Positions 63,101 through 64,000 of a DNA stretch of 64,000 nt are shown here, one piece after another. Every line of letters starts with the position of its first letter. Position 1 is the first letter of the stretch. The notes under the pieces were generated by a model. The model worked only from the letters and a program-made list of their open reading frames with translations. It was not told where the DNA came from and searched no databases. The translations under genes and the position numbers were made by a program. Source of the stretch: Streptomyces sp. NBC_01231 (lineage in GTDB: Bacteria; Actinomycetota; Actinomycetes; Streptomycetales; Streptomycetaceae); assembly GCA_035999765.1 (NCBI GenBank), contig CP108521.1, forward strand, positions 5,084,001 through 5,148,000, read 5' to 3'.

Positions 63101-64000
63101 CTACGCCGCGACGAGATACGAGAAGACGGACTCGAGGGACTCGTCGGACGGCGAGACCGTGAGCAGCCTGATGCCGTGGTCCCTCGCGACCCTCGGCAGC
63201 AGGGCCGTGAAACGGCCGAAGTCGACGGCCTGGATACGCAACGCGCCCTCGGCGAGGTCGACCTCGATGCCGGACGTGGACGGGTCCGAGATCAACGCGG
63301 CCGCGAGGGCGCGGTCGTCGCTGGAGCGGACCAGGTAGCGGTGCGGGCGGTCGGTCATCAGGCGGCGGATCTTGCGGAAGTCACCGCTGGCCGCGTGCCG
63401 GCCGGCGACCACGACCTCGATGTGCCAGGCGAGTTGCTCGACCTCTTCGAGGATGTGGGACGAGAACAGCACCGTGCGGCCCTCGTCGCCCATGCGCCGC
63501 AGCAGGTCCATGAGCTGCATGCGCTGGCGCGGGTCCATGCCGTTGAAGGGCTCGTCCAGCAGGAGCAGCGACGGGTCGTGGACGAGGGCGCTCGCCATCT
63601 TCACGCGCTGCCGCATGCCCTTGGAGTACGTCGAGATCTTGCGGTCCTGCGCGTACTCCATCTCGACCGTGGCCAGCGCCTTCTGGGCGGCCTTGGCGCC
63701 CAAGCCGTGCAACTCGGCGTTGGCGACGACGAACTCGCGCCCGGTGAGGAAGTCGTACATGGCCTCGCGCTCGGGGACGATGCCGATGTGCTTGTAGATC
63801 GCCTCGTTGCGCCACACCTGCTGTCCGTCGAGGGTGACGGTGCCGGTGGAAGGGGCCAGGAAGCCGCCCATCATGTTGATGAGGGTGGACTTTCCGGCGC
63901 CGTTGGGGCCGAGGAGGCCGGTGACGCCGGGCCCGACGGTCATGGTGATGTCGTTGACGGCGACCACGTTGCCGAACCAGCGCGAGACGTGGTCGATGGT
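63101..64000 (-). CDS. ABC transporter ATP-binding protein (5' end outside window)
   Basis: The frame continues to the last base of the window (TIDHVSRWFGNVVAVND), so the start is missing; 300 codons are seen. Walker A is GPNGAGKSTL, the signature is YSKGMRQRVKMA (variant of LSGGQ), Walker B LLLLDEPFNGMD and the H-loop LFSSHILEEV. Partner of the permease downstream in an ABC-2 exporter. Confidence 0.92.
   Translation of the reverse strand, partial: TIDHVSRWFGNVVAVNDITMTVGPGVTGLLGPNGAGKSTLINMMGGFLAPSTGTVTLDGQQVWRNEAIYKHIGIVPEREAMYDFLTGREFVVANAELHGLGAKAAQKALATVEMEYAQDRKISTYSKGMRQRVKMASALVHDPSLLLLDEPFNGMDPRQRMQLMDLLRRMGDEGRTVLFSSHILEEVEQLAWHIEVVVAGRHAASGDFRKIRRLMTDRPHRYLVRSSDDRALAAALISDPSTSGIEVDLAEGALRIQAVDFGRFTALLPRVARDHGIRLLTVSPSDESLESVFSYLVAA

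Overview
The window is about 64 kb of chromosome from a high-GC actinomycete, almost certainly a Streptomyces: dense GC-rich genes, many GTG/TTG starts, a SigE-family sigma factor, SpoIIE/HATPase regulators, a spore-associated-protein-A homologue and a pSAM2-like integrative element. From memory, unchecked, the backbone order (serS, pheA, Dyp peroxidase, copper genes, pepP, DUF5926 gene, GDPD, HtrA protease, tRNA-Ser) resembles the S. coelicolor core around SCO39xx-SCO40xx.

Backbone left (1-9507): the end of an MFS transporter, an acyl-CoA ligase under a TetR-type palindrome, a SigE-family sigma factor, a three-gene acyl-CoA catabolism operon (MaoC-DUF35 fusion, MaoC, Ltp2-like thiolase) with its own TetR-type palindrome, a Prim-Pol protein, a hypothetical protein, a DinB protein, a DUF817 gene remnant and tRNA-Ser(UGA).

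Integrated element (9468-35748): a 26.2-kb actinomycete integrative and conjugative element (AICE) inserted in tRNA-Ser and bounded by a perfect 40-bp direct repeat made of the 5' half of the tRNA. The right part is the plasmid core: GntR repressor, SCO3933-like protein, TraB/FtsK translocase, Spd membrane protein, HUH-type Rep, Xis and tyrosine integrase. The left part is cargo: an AT-richer four-gene operon of unknown function (guanylate-kinase-like NTPase, NPPY methyltransferase, aromatic-rich unknown protein, HAD hydrolase), a type I restriction-modification operon preceded by an acetyltransferase resembling eukaryotic cohesin acetyltransferase ESCO/Eco1, a NUDIX hydrolase, an XRE/TPR regulator with a palindromic operator, small proteins and a kinase-like protein. 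A SapA-like secreted protein and decayed sequence fill the right end.

Backbone right (35749-64000): HtrA-type protease, GDPD, HATPase regulator, SEC-C/DUF5926 protein, secreted protein, degenerate Prim-Pol, SpoIIE-type phosphatase, aminopeptidase P, MocR regulator, MFS transporter, intradiol dioxygenase plus CitG-like pair, anti-sigma-type HATPase, a copper-handling cluster (Met-rich membrane protein, YcnI, Sco1, PCuAC, CopC-CopD fusion, Dyp peroxidase), pheA, a cluster of DnaA boxes, serS, a Cof-type HAD phosphatase, an odd tRNA-Ser-like sequence, a small conserved protein and an ABC-2 exporter cut by the window end.
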